From assembly GCA_024196135.1 (NCBI GenBank), contig JAMQCK010000284.1:1-31528 (forward strand): a stretch of 31,528 bases of DNA, written 5' to 3'. Below, in pieces: positions 10,670-19,800 of this stretch (within the stretch, counting starts at the first letter, position 1; every line of letters begins with the position of its first letter). Source of the DNA: Pleurotus ostreatus/Saccharomyces cerevisiae fusant (Eukaryota; Opisthokonta). The notes below the pieces were generated by a model, which searched no databases, was not told where the DNA came from, and was given only the letters and a program-made list of their open reading frames with translations. Position numbers and translations under genes: made by a program.

Positions 10670-12124
10670 CTACAGCAACTGCAACGCTCTCAGCGCACCT
10701 GGAATCTGCGACCCCTCCTCCTCCAGCAACGCCAACAGCCTCCCCTGAATATTCCCCGCCCTCGACATAAACAACCTCAACTCCGCCAGCTCCCGACAGA
10801 TCTGCTCCTCATTATACCCCGCCCCGCCCACCTCCACCGGCGCGCGCAGCCGCGCCAGTACGCGCTCGATCTGGTTGGGCGACAGCGTCATGGACGTGTA
10901 CGTCTGCTTCGCGTCCGTGACGCGCGTCGGGAGCGCCCCGTCCGACCAGCCTGCGGCGGCGAACGAGATGTTCAGGGCCGGCTGCTTGTTGGGTGCGGCG
11001 TCGCCGACCGAGTCGCTCGACGGCGACGGCGTCATGCCCATACCGCGCAGGCACGAGTCGGACTGGCTGAGGCCCTTGTCTAGCTCGCTACGCACAGATT
11101 GCGCCGATCTGGAGGTCGACATGGGTACGATCCCGCACGCAGTGGTGAGGCCCTGGATGTGCGATATCATCGAGACTTGCACGGTGTTCTGTGCGAATGT
11201 AAGTCAGGACGACGTGCTGTAGGTGCTGTTGTGCGTACGTTAAATCCCAGATTGGCCTGATGCAGGTCATTCTTCAGCTCGTTAATGCGACGCGCGATTC
11301 TGTCGCGTTCAGCGAAGGCCTTGAAGCTTGAGTAGTTATTGATCTCGATCAGGTACGCTTGGATGGCGTTGAATTTTCTGGGCGTACAATGTTAGCGAAG
11401 ACCTAGAATTGCGGAATTACACCGTACTTGATAATCTCCTGGACAGCACCATCTAAGATGGCAGCGCCTCTCGGGTCCGATATTTGGTCGACCTGCTGGC
11501 GTATAGTCGTGAGGAAGCCTGCGCAACCTACGACGAGGTTATAGCACGCGTCGCGGTTGATCTGAATAGGAGTGAGAAGAGTTCAAAGGTGAGAGCAGCG
11601 GATCGACTGACATCAAGGCGCTGCGTCTCCTGCCAGATACTAACGAGCGTGCGTGCCATCTCTGCGACGCCCGGTACCGGGACAACCTTCAAAAGCTCCG
11701 GAGACAAGACGAGGGTAGTTTTGGCAAAGCCGGGGCCGTACTCGAGCAGTCTGTCCAGCGCGCGCTCAACGCTGGCCTGCGTCGAACGGAAGAATGGGCT
11801 TTTCTTCTTGGGCGGGACGGCCTCTGAGTCCTTGGGACAATCGGAGAGCGAGGTCTCGCTCTCGGATGGGCACAGAGCGCTGGGCGTGGGCGGCGCGGTG
11901 GTCTTCGGCGAGGATGGCGGAGTGTCGCGTTTGGATTTTGCAAAAGAGCTATTGAGACGGTTCATAAAGGATGGGGACTTGTTGAGACTAGGCGGGGTGG
12001 GTGCTGACGCGCCGCGCGGGCGTCCGGTGTCGACTTCGAGTAAGGCGGGTACGCCCTCGGGCACGACGGATGTCGTCTGGCCGCGCAGACGACCGGCGCT
12101 GGTGCTTTCAGGAATGTCGGACAT
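10670..12124 (-). CDS. four-helix-bundle protein resembling the MLKL N-terminal domain
   Basis: Exons 12124-11612, 11561-11428, 11377-11239 and 11188-10670 join in matching phases through three introns of exactly 50 nt, giving 434 residues. The ATG at 12124 is preferred over the in-frame one at 12229 because a TATA box lies between them. Residues 1-115 are disordered and rich in Ser and Pro. Residues about 118-275 form an amphipathic helical region: ALDRLLEYGPGFAKTTLVLS, then VVPVPGVAEMARTLVSIWQE, DINRDACYNLVVGCAGFLTT, IIKKFNAIQAYLIEIN and FAERDRIARRINELKNDL. This matches the texture of the MLKL-N-terminal-like domain common in Agaricomycete proteins, where such four-helix bundles are linked to membrane-targeting or cell-death adaptors. 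The last 170 residues contain another amphipathic helical part and no kinase or NLR domain. The fold is inferred by eye. Confidence 0.65.
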
Positions 12125-12198
12125 GGCGAGATGTAGAGATAGTCTGTGAAGGATTGAGTAGAAAACGAGACGAAGGATGGTGATGACGCGATGTTGAG

Positions 12199-12205
12199 CT
12201 TTATA
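12199..12205 (-). promoter_or_regulatory. TATA box of the four-helix protein gene
   Basis: TATAAAG on the minus strand lies 75 nt upstream of the ATG at 12124 and downstream of the in-frame ATG at 12229, which favours 12124 as the start. Confidence 0.45.
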
Positions 12206-12229
12206 GCTCGAAAGGCGATCGGCGGACAT

Positions 12230-13018
12230 GATAGCCTGTCATCGGCGTCTAAACGAAATAATGCCTCCTATGCATAGTTGAGCGACGAGGCTATGCATAT
12301 TTTGTCAGGAGGACCCATACGATCCTTCTTCCAGCGGACAATGTCGTGCAGTCAGACATTGCTGTCCGGGGTGAGAAAGGCCCGGGCGTAACAAAATATG
12401 AGAAGGATCTCTATTTATTTTCGTGATCAGCAGAGTGCGTAGGCATAGGAGGGGTAACGGAGACGTGCTTCTCCCGCGGACCGTCTGCCAGCTGATGATG
12501 CGGAGGCAATCATACCACCGCTCCGAGGGTCCTTCTCCGCCGTATGTCAGATCCGTATGTCAGATCGAAGCAGAGCCATGCTTCATCGCCAGGAGTGCTT
12601 GCAGTAGCCCTCGCGGATTGCAAGGTCCGAGCGCTGGAGAGCCTCAACACTAGGAAGAGAGCTCGATAGGACTGGGTAGGTGAAAGCAGCACAAGATTCC
12701 AAGGCCAGAGTACGGAAAGCAGAAGCGGGATTCGGCATTCATTGCAGTATATTTCCCAGTCTCGCTGATATCTGGGGACCAGCACCGAGCACATGGGCGT
12801 CGAAGCCAAGCGGTGGTGCCACACGATCGGTGTTGTGATCGCCAACGCGTCGTGCACGTGGCGTTCTTTACCGACGCGTGTCCGCCTCCCCACTCCCTTG
12901 TTCTCTTCTTGACCGGACACGTCTACATTCAGAGTCGTCCCGGGTTCTCCAGCGCAAGCGAGTACATACGACATTCTCCCGGCGACTAGACCCCGCATCA
13001 TCTCTATCGCGACAAACA
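12230..13018. other. divergent intergenic region (789 bp)
   Basis: This stretch lies between the starts of the four-helix gene (-) and the GET2-like gene (+). It holds an inverted repeat at 12269-12299 and a 13-bp tandem duplication (CGTATGTCAGATC twice) at 12541-12566. The long minus-strand frame at 12510-13034 does not look like protein and is rejected. I see no RNA gene. Confidence 0.45.
12269..12299. promoter_or_regulatory. 9-bp inverted repeat, candidate operator
   Basis: TATGCATAG (12269-12277) and CTATGCATA (12291-12299) are perfect inverted copies separated by 13 nt, about 65 nt upstream of the TATA box of the four-helix gene. Each arm contains the palindrome ATGCAT. The placement suggests a binding site for a dimeric factor; identity unknown. 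Confidence 0.3.
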
Positions 13019-14386
13019 ATGGCCTCCTCCCCAAGCGCCGCAGAGCGCGCCGAAGCCAGGCGGCGTGCTATCCTCTCTCGTGGCAGCGACCGTCTCTCAA
13101 AATTGAAGACTACGGCTCACGGAGAGGGTGCTGCATATCTCAAAGAAGGTACGTCTTTAACTATGCTCTTACCCCAACCTCATTTGCCGTATCCCTTCAC
13201 TTGCTGCCTCCTTTCCAAGTATGCATGTCACGATCGTCAGCTAACCAACGGCCCTAGACCGCCCCCTCCATCCTATGCGGTCCCAATTTATGGGCGAAGA
13301 CAGCTCTATGCCGCCCCCATCCCGCGGAACTACGCCCTTCCGTGACTCCTCACCGAGCCCCTTCACCTCACCCTCCCCAGCCCCTGCGGCTGCCGCGTCC
13401 CCAGCGGCCCCAGACCCCAATGTTTGGTCCCAAGAAGAGCAATCCCGCTTCATGCAGGCCCTCATGGCCGGTGCCGGCGGCCCCGGCCTCGGCCCGCCCC
13501 CAGCCTCGACCAACTCGACAAGCGCGCGCTCCGCCTCGGACAACACCAATGCGAATCCCCGAGCGCACTCTGCGCGCTCTCCGTCCGCCCCGCCGCAGGA
13601 CAACCCCCTCGCGGCGCTCATGGGCATGGCTGGCGGTGGTGCGCCCGGCGCGGGCATGGAAGGCCTAGCGGACAACCCCCTCCTGGCGATGATGTCGCAA
13701 ATGGGCTTCGACCCGTCCGCCGCCGCTGCAGCTGCGGGTCCTCAGCTCGGCCAGCAGCAGCAAACGCCGCGCAAGCCTCCTACGCGTCTTCAGCGCGCGC
13801 TGCCCCTCATCCACGCCGTCGCCGTGTGGGCGCTCCTTGCGTACTTCGTGTTCTTGAGGCCGACGGGCGTCGTCGCGGACGACGCGCCATTTGGTGGCGG
13901 GGGCTTCGGCGGCCTCTCCGACGGTTGGTCAAGCTGGGCCGACCCGAGTACGTGGGCGAACACGGGCGCGTGGATTGCTTGGGACCCGTCGAAGTGGCGA
14001 CGCGGCGGCATCGGGTGGTGGCCTTGGGCGCAGCTCGCGCGTCGTGCGCCGGAAGTGGGCGTCTGGGAAGCGACTGTCGGCGCGCAGCCCTTCGTATACG
14101 CGTTCCTCGTGCTGGAGATGCTCTTACACTCCTTCAGAATCTTGAGCCGTACTGTCAGTGACCTCGTCTTCAATCACACGCGAATCGTAGCTAACATAAC
14201 TTCCAGGACGACGTGCGCCCACCTGCGCTACTGCAATTAGCGCTGCCCCATCTACCACCCGCACTCTCAAGCACCATCGTGCATGGGATGAAGTACCTGC
14301 AAATGGGCGGACTAGTACTAGACGATGTAGCCGTCCTAGTCATGGGGCTCGCGTTCTTGGTCGTCCTCGCTGGGTGGATGGCATGA
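13019..14386 (+). CDS. GET2: GET2-like tail-anchored protein insertion receptor
   Basis: Exons 13019-13148, 13258-14153 and 14207-14386 give 401 residues. The N-terminus SAAERAEARRRAILSRGSDR is the hallmark of Get2 proteins: a short basic cytosolic helix that binds the Get3 ATPase. A long Ala/Pro/Ser/Gly-rich linker follows. Three hydrophobic segments lie at about residues 223-243 (LIHAVAVWALLAYFVFL), 320-338 (PFVYAFLVLEMLL) and 380-400 (DVAVLVMGLAFLVVLAGWM), as expected for Get2. In the family, Get1/Get2 form the ER-membrane receptor that receives tail-anchored proteins from Get3. The first intron (109 nt) is longer than its neighbours. The family call rests on the N-terminal motif plus the three membrane segments. 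Confidence 0.8.
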
Positions 14387-14797
14387 GTGTAGGCTACTAC
14401 AGCTTCCAGGGACATGTCTTGTGTGTAATAATAGTGGTGCTGCCTACACCCTAAATCCCTTCAGCCTTCGTTCGCGGTAGCGCTCATACCGAGCAAATGG
14501 AGATGGAACGTGCCAACTACGGAGCACGTGGCAGAAGGTAAAATATCAACCGTGACACGCTCGGCAGTTGCCGGCAAATATACATCAGCTCCTTACGCAC
14601 GCTGCAAGCGACCTTCTACCCATCTGTAAGCTCAAGTATAGCAACCTTGGATGCCAGAGAGCGTGTAGAGCTCCATTACAACCTCTTCTGAGTTGCGTAT
14701 ATGCAAGAATATGCCATTGCACCACACCCCCTCCTCCTCGTACCTCTTCCCCGATTTTCCATCGATCCCCTTACCCAAATGGGCTGCAAATTGGGCC
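14387..14797. other. intergenic, between the GET2-like gene and the split tRNA
   Basis: This stretch of about 410 bp holds the GET2-like 3' UTR and then the downstream flank of the tRNA-Ser 3' half. It contains short pyrimidine-rich runs. I see no gene. Confidence 0.45.
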
Positions 14798-14802
14798 AAA
14801 AA
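14798..14802 (-). terminator. RNA polymerase III T-run
   Basis: Five T on the minus strand begin four bases after the tRNA discriminator base (14807), the usual position of a pol III terminator for a tRNA gene. It supports 14807-14836 being the genuine 3' end of a tRNA gene. Confidence 0.6.
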
Positions 14803-14806
14803 GAGT

Positions 14807-14836
14807 CGACACCAGCAGGATTCGAACCTGCGCCCT
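14807..14836 (-). tRNA. tRNA-Ser 3' half (disrupted gene)
   Basis: The minus strand carries a perfect T-arm, GCAGG-TTCGAAT-CCTGC (14831-14815), containing the B box GGTTCGAATCC. The 3' acceptor strand TGGTGTC (14814-14808) and discriminator G (14807) follow. The ending closely resembles yeast tRNA-Ser(AGA), which also has GCGCAGGTTCGA. No matching 5' half lies next to it. The missing half is about 8 kb away at 22806-22849 on the same strand: GGCACTA there pairs with TGGTGTC at all seven positions, with two G-U pairs. This is one end of a tRNA gene split by an insertion. Confidence 0.7.
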
Positions 14837-14871
14837 TGAGCTATACCGCACGTTTGAGTCCTGCGGAGTGA

Positions 14872-14906
14872 GGAATTGGGCACCGAGCGGAGCGAGGCCC
14901 AATTCC
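14872..14906. repeat. 10-bp inverted repeat near the left end of the element
   Basis: GGAATTGGGC (14872-14881) and GCCCAATTCC (14897-14906) are perfect inverted copies around a 15-nt spacer, about 35 bp inside the left tRNA junction. It could be a recombinase arm-binding site or a hairpin. No matching copy was seen at the right end. Confidence 0.5.
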
Positions 14907-14923
14907 GAACGGAGCGGGCAATC

Positions 14924-15057
14924 TTTCGCGAAGCGATGGGGGCATACTCTCGCGAAGCGATGGAGGCATTCTCTCGCGAAGCGATGGAGGCATTCTCTCG
15001 CGAAGCGATGGGGGCATTCTCTCGCGAAGCGATGGGGGCATTCTCTCGCGAAGCGAT
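14924..15057. repeat. 24-bp tandem repeat array with GCGAAGC mini-hairpins
   Basis: There are five full 24-bp units (14924-15043) and one partial. Decayed relatives continue to about 15145. Each unit holds TCGCGAAGCGA, which folds on itself as TCGC-GAA-GCGA and includes GCGAAGC, known from biophysics as an exceptionally stable DNA mini-hairpin. Variation between units is nearly confined to one A/G position after the hairpin. Because 24 is a multiple of three, all frames stay open through it, which explains long spurious open frames on both strands. Confidence 0.85.
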
Positions 15058-15212
15058 CCCGACCAGGCACTTTTTCGCGAAGCGACCCCACCCCGGCATT
15101 CTTTCGCGCAGGAGACCACTCAATCTCTCGCGGAGCGACCCGCCCGGGCACTCTTCCAAGTTAGGGGTCGGCCCTTTGGACGTGCAGGCAGCGGCTTTCG
15201 TGGGGCCCAACA

Positions 15213-15378
15213 AAAATTCGCGCCGCCGCCCGACCGTCTCGCCGCCATCCTCACCCGACGACGCGCGCCGTCAACCCTCCCGAGCCAACGTCCCACGCAG
15301 AGACACAGGACGGCGCCCTCCACCGTCTCCTCTGCGGCATCGAGCGGCACTCGTCCAAGATCTGGGACTCGAGCGAAC
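15213..15378 (+). pseudogene. decayed partial copy of the 15560-16707 gene
   Basis: This segment repeats, with substitutions and deletions, the sequence at about 15781-15965 inside the next gene. Shared blocks include CGCCGCCGCCCGACCGTCTC, CCCGAGCCAACGT and ATCTGGGACTCGAGC. The copy lacks the start and the 3' part, and about 40 bp in its middle are missing. It is a degenerate tandem duplicate, either left by internal rearrangement or a relic of an earlier element copy. No coding function is expected. Confidence 0.7.
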
Positions 15379-15393
15379 CTGTGTCCTACTCTT

Positions 15394-15482
15394 CGTCCGA
15401 ATCCTGCGCGTCCCGTCCGAATCCTGCGCGCGCGAACCTGCTTTCTTGATACTCTCTCATCACTCCGTCCGAATCCTGCACG
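15394..15482 (+). repeat. three copies of a 17-bp motif upstream of the first element gene
   Basis: CGTCCGAATCCTGC(G/A)CG occurs at 15394-15410, 15414-15430 and 15466-15482; the first two are exactly 20 bp apart. The set lies 78-166 bp upstream of the ATG at 15560. Twelve of 13 bases of GTCCGAATCCTGC match the tRNA T-arm GTTCGAATCCTGC at the left junction, in the opposite orientation. It may be a regulatory or recombinase-binding repeat. Confidence 0.6.
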
Positions 15483-15524
15483 CGCTCAGCCTCCGTCGTC
15501 CCACCTCCTATCCCTCCCGACGGG

Positions 15525-15530
15525 TATAAA
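15525..15530 (+). promoter_or_regulatory. TATA box of the first element gene
   Basis: TATAAA sits only 30 nt upstream of the ATG at 15560. A transcript starting about 30 nt downstream of it would have almost no leader, so translation might instead begin at the next in-frame ATG (15614). Confidence 0.4.
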
Positions 15531-15559
15531 CGGGGGGAGGGCGGGGGGAGGGGACAACG

Positions 15560-16707
15560 ATGGACCTTCCCTACGACCACAAGCGCTTCCTGCACCGGCT
15601 ACGCAAGCTGACCGAGATGGAGCTCCCGCCGCTGGCGTCGCGCCAGCAGGCGGCCCAGTTCCAGCGCGAGTCCAAGGCTCGCATGGCCGCGCTCAAGGAA
15701 TACATCAAGCCGAGCGCCAACATCATCGGTCGGGCCCCGCGCGCGGCCAAGAAGAAGGTTGCGGCGCCAGGTGATCGCGTCGCGCCGCCGCCCGACCGTC
15801 TCGCCGCCATCCTCGCGCGACCCCGCGACGCGCGCTCGGTCGAGGACGTGTGGCGGATCGCCGTCAACCCGCCCGAGCCAACGTCTCGCGCAGAGACAGA
15901 GGACGGCGCCCTTCACCGTCTGCTCTGCGGCATCGAGCAGCACTCGTCCAAGATCTGGGACTCGAGCTCCCCCGCGGACGAGGTCACACAGGCAGTGACC
16001 GCGTACGACGCCGTCGACGCACATGGAGACGATGGCGTGCTGCTCGTGCAGCTCCACAACGTGCGTATCACGCGGCCAAGGCCGCCGCCCCGCGCTCACC
16101 GTCGCCCCAGCGCATCCACACCTCCGAAATCTCTCGCGATCTCGTCGGCCTCCGCCGCCACCTCCGCATCCAGGCAGACACCATCGAGTTTGGCCTCCGC
16201 TGGCTCGCGCTCGGCGGCGAAGGCGGCCGCTCCGTCCAAAAGGAAGAGTTCTTCAAGTCCGTCTGGTTCTCGCAGTACCCGCAAGTCTACGTGACAGCGC
16301 TCGACAAGGCAGGCGTCGAACAGGATCCCGACTTTGTACGATGGAAGCAGAACGTCATGCGCCCCATCGTCACGGGCAGGAACAGACTCGTTCAGGTGTA
16401 CAAGAAGGTGACTTGCGCGCTCCCCTATCTCTCGCTCTCACTCAACATCTCCCAGTTTGGCCTCATCGTCCTTCTCGATCCGTTCTGGACAGTAAAGTCG
16501 CTCCAGCCGAACAGTCGCACCCGCGAGTTCACCGCGATCCTCAATTCTTTCTTGCAACTCCAGGAGCCCGAACGCGACTTTGACCACGCGGTCATCGCCT
16601 TTCTCAAAGGCTTCCAGAGTCGAGCCATCGCCGAGCGGCTGTTTGAGGTGGAAAACGAAGAGGAGGAGAAGGAGATGCCCGCGGACACGTCCACGGACGA
16701 GCAGTAG
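15560..16707 (+). CDS. element-encoded hypothetical protein, 349 residues
   Basis: I do not recognise this protein. Exons 15560-16060, 16111-16407 and 16456-16707 join through introns of 50 and 48 nt. The second intron is in frame and free of stops, so retention would add 16 residues. The N-terminus is helical and basic (HKRFLHRLRKLTEME; PRAAKKKV). A compact helical domain follows, with TSEISRDLVGLRRHLRIQAD, EFFKSVWFSQYPQVYVTAL and FVRWKQNVMRPIVTGRN. The end is acidic (EVENEEEEKEMPAD). It has no membrane segment or catalytic motif that I can name. It lies 121 bp upstream of the recombinase-like gene on the same strand, and part of it is duplicated just upstream. A role in element mobility is only a guess from position. 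Confidence 0.6.
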
Positions 16708-16739
16708 ACTTTTGACATTAATTGTAATCAATTTTGACA

Positions 16740-16758
16740 TGTGCTTTCCACACGCCAA
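16740..16758 (+). promoter_or_regulatory. 19-bp element motif, copy 1 (recombinase promoter)
   Basis: TGTGCTTTCCACACGCCAA ends 70 nt upstream of the recombinase-like ATG. An exact copy in reverse orientation lies at 22748-22766, upstream of the minus-strand element gene, so both copies point toward their gene. This suggests shared transcriptional control or a recombinase-binding site. Confidence 0.6.
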
Positions 16759-16828
16759 CACCGCTCGCGCGCGAATCCTTGCCCGTCGTCGCCCATAAAG
16801 ACCCGTCCAGCATGTCCCCCACTCGTCC

Positions 16829-19800
16829 ATGTCGTCAAACCCCCTCCACCCGGGTGTCCATCCCACCCGTCAGTTTCGTGCGCAGCTCGCGGCAGACAAC
16901 CCGACGCCAGGCGCGCTCGCTCGCGACGAACGTCGGTCTACCACACTCCTGCACACCCCGTTCCAAGCCCAGCCGTACATGTCCACCCTCGAGTCCAACA
17001 TCGCCGCCGGCCGCCGCCAGGTGGAAGAGGACCCCGTCGACCATGACCCTACGGCGCCCATCATGCCCGCTCTCCCCGCCTGCCTCCAGCCACTCGCGAA
17101 GCGACCGCTGAACCCGGATGCGGCCGCCATCCCGAAGCCTAGCGCGACCTCGGGGCCGTACGTGCCCCGGTCCTTGGACGAGATTCCGCTCCCGGCGCGC
17201 GTCATCGTCGACCCCCGGGACCAGCACGTCGTCGACCTCCAGATCGCCAAGCTCACCAAGGCGTTCAGGGAGTCTGGCAGGGAGATTGACCAGTACTCGG
17301 CCGAGATCCAGGCATGGGCGGAACAGGTGGAATCGTCCGAGGCCGACAAGACGCGCAACGCCCGCGCGCGGATGCTCGGTCGCTGGATGTCCTGGTACCG
17401 ACTCATGGCTCCCGACTGGCCAGAGGACGCCGCCTGGAACGGGGACGCTATCCTCAAGTTTGGCCCCTCCTTTCTACGCTTTCTCGTGCGTATTTTCCGC
17501 CCCTTCCAACCCCCCACACGCTTACCGCCTTCGCCAGCTCGACCACGTCAAGCGCCCGGACGGGCAGCCCCTCAAGTCGCGCACGCTCGCCTGCTGGTTC
17601 GGGCTCTTTGTGCAGTGCATCATCCGGTACGCTGTCGACTCCAAGTCGGGCAAGAAGTGCGGCACCGTCATCCTCGGCCAGCACGATCTCTTCACCGTCG
17701 TCAGGGACCAGGTCTTTGCGCGTGAGCCTGCTCTGCAACCCTCCTCCGCTCCTCTGACGTTCACGCAGTGACCAGGGTGTACGGCCTCGACCGCCGGTAC
17801 AGCAACCGAATCTACTACGGCCCCGGCGAGCTCATGGTTCTCCTCGAGGACCTGCTCTCGGAACCGTACAAGGACTGGCAGGTCGTCCTCCAGCACTGCC
17901 AGCAGCTCATCCTCCCCTTCTACTTTGGCCTCCGCGCATCCACCCTCGGCCCCGTCAGCAAGAAGCACGAGGAGAATGGGGCAAAGTTGACGTTCAGGGA
18001 CGTCACCGTGCGCAAGCTGGACGAGTATCGATGGCGGGTCGAGCTCCGCTTCCACAGCTTCAAGGTAGCCCACCGTGCCCACCTCTCTCATCGCATACTC
18101 ACGCACTCTTGCAGGGCTACTTCACACGTCCATACGACAAGGAGCAGGCGTACAACCTGGACTCGGTCGAGGCCATGGAGTACGTCCTCCTCGACGGACC
18201 CACGTACTTTCTCCCGGATTGGTACGCGCGTGGCGTCTTTTGTCGCAAGAAGTACTCGGTCAGCTCCCCTCTCTCTCCCCTTGCGCCCTTCCGCTGACCT
18301 CTCCGCCCAGACTTTTCTCATCTTTCTCACGCACAGCGACCCTGTGCGCGAGATCCTCCCCGAAGCCTTGGACTGGTACCTGTCCGTACACACGCCCTCT
18401 CTCCGCCGTCCGCACTCGCTCATCACGCCCTCCACAGTTTCCGCGCCGTCAAGCAGGGAGGCGCGGGCTTTGTGCACCCTCCCAAGGCAGCCAACTCTCG
18501 CGCCTTCTCGAACGTCACCGCCACCCGCACCAAGATCTCCGGCATCCCCTCCACTGGCGTCGGCGGCTGGCGACGCGGCGCGGGTGAACAGGTACGCGCT
18601 TGCGGTCCCTCTGTCGCCCATCTCGCTCATACCGGCTCCAAGGTAGCGATGACCTACGGACTCGAGATGGGTCGGGCGCTGCTCGCACAGGCGCCGGACA
18701 GAGCGTACAAGGTCCTGCTCGAGCATTACAACCACGGCAACACCAACCACTCGTTCGTCGCCATGCGCTTGTGCACGATAGACCCCACCGTCAGCCCCGA
18801 GATGGCGCGCCGGTTTCGTGAGCAGCAGGAACTCACGGCTGTCGTCCTGGACGCCGTCGTCCGCCGCACCCGCGCCCAGGTCGCCACGGCAGACGGCGTG
18901 TCGCAGACCGCGAATATCGCCCGCCTGGAGGCGGAGTCTACAGCAGCGCTGAGAGCCGAGGCCAAACGCCTTGCGGCAGAGGTACGTCCGTCAACGGATC
19001 CCGCCCAATGTCCCTCTCACCCCACTCGACAGGAACCGTTGAGCATCGAGTGCGAGGCCGATGTCGAACGCCTGTTCGCCGAGTTCAAGACACTTTTCAA
19101 CAACCTCACCCTCTGCGACCGTCCGTCCTCGGTGAGCGCGGCCATCGAGCGCGCAAACGATGCCACCGACGAGACGCTCACCTACAAGACGCTGCCCACG
19201 CGCGACCTCGCCCAGACTCGACTGCGTGCCATAGAGGTGCGGTCCCTCGCACACACCGCCCGCTTCCCAGTTCGCTCACACATATTGTCCAGCTCCAGCA
19301 CGAAGTCGGTGTCGCCAGGGAGAGGGCGACTCTGCTGCGCACCAAACGCGTCCGTGCACATTTTGACCGCCTCTGCCGCGAGGAGCTCCGTGGCAGACGC
19401 GATGCGCCACCGGTCGGCACCCTCCAGGAGCGCGCGGATGCGACGAAGCGCCTCAAGGGCATCTCGTACACCCAACGCGTTCTCGTTGAGGAAGGCCAGC
19501 GCATGTTCGGCGCGGACGGACTCGCGTCCACTTCCTGCGAGCCCGTCGCGTCCACATCCGCCCTCACCGCCACTCCCGCGCTATCCAAGACCATACCCCT
19601 CGTGCCAGACAACGACGACGGACTGCTCGCGCTCGACGACGAGCCCGATGCTCGTGTACTAAACCAGGCCATCGACTCGTCCGTCATCTACCAGCTCAAG
19701 AAACACGCGGGCACTACCAATCTCGACGGGGACGAGTACGTCGCGGACGAGTTCCTGCCCCCGACAGACGTCCCGCTTGACGGTGTGTCGGAGTCGAATC

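Noticed and set aside
12510..13034. 174-residue minus-strand open frame
   Set aside because: It overlaps the promoter and start of the GET2-like gene antisense and its translation lacks any regular protein pattern.
13241..14173. Overlapping open frames antisense and in other frames of the GET2-like gene
   Set aside because: They are shadows of GC-rich coding sequence; only the frame with three membrane segments and the Get2 motif is coherent.
14836..14871. A complete tRNA-Leu(CAA) with intron around CTCAAAC next to the T-arm
   Set aside because: No 5' acceptor strand matching TGGTGTC and no D-arm lies upstream on the minus strand; the pairing partner is found only at 22843-22849.
14924..15057. 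CRISPR-like array
   Set aside because: Units are contiguous 24-bp tandem copies without unique spacers, in a eukaryotic genome, with no cas genes.
14632..15529. Long open frames on both strands with 8-residue repeats (SREAMGAF and antisense versions)
   Set aside because: They are produced by a 24-bp repeat that keeps every frame open; there is no splice logic, no promoter and the frames run over the tRNA half and the decayed gene copy.
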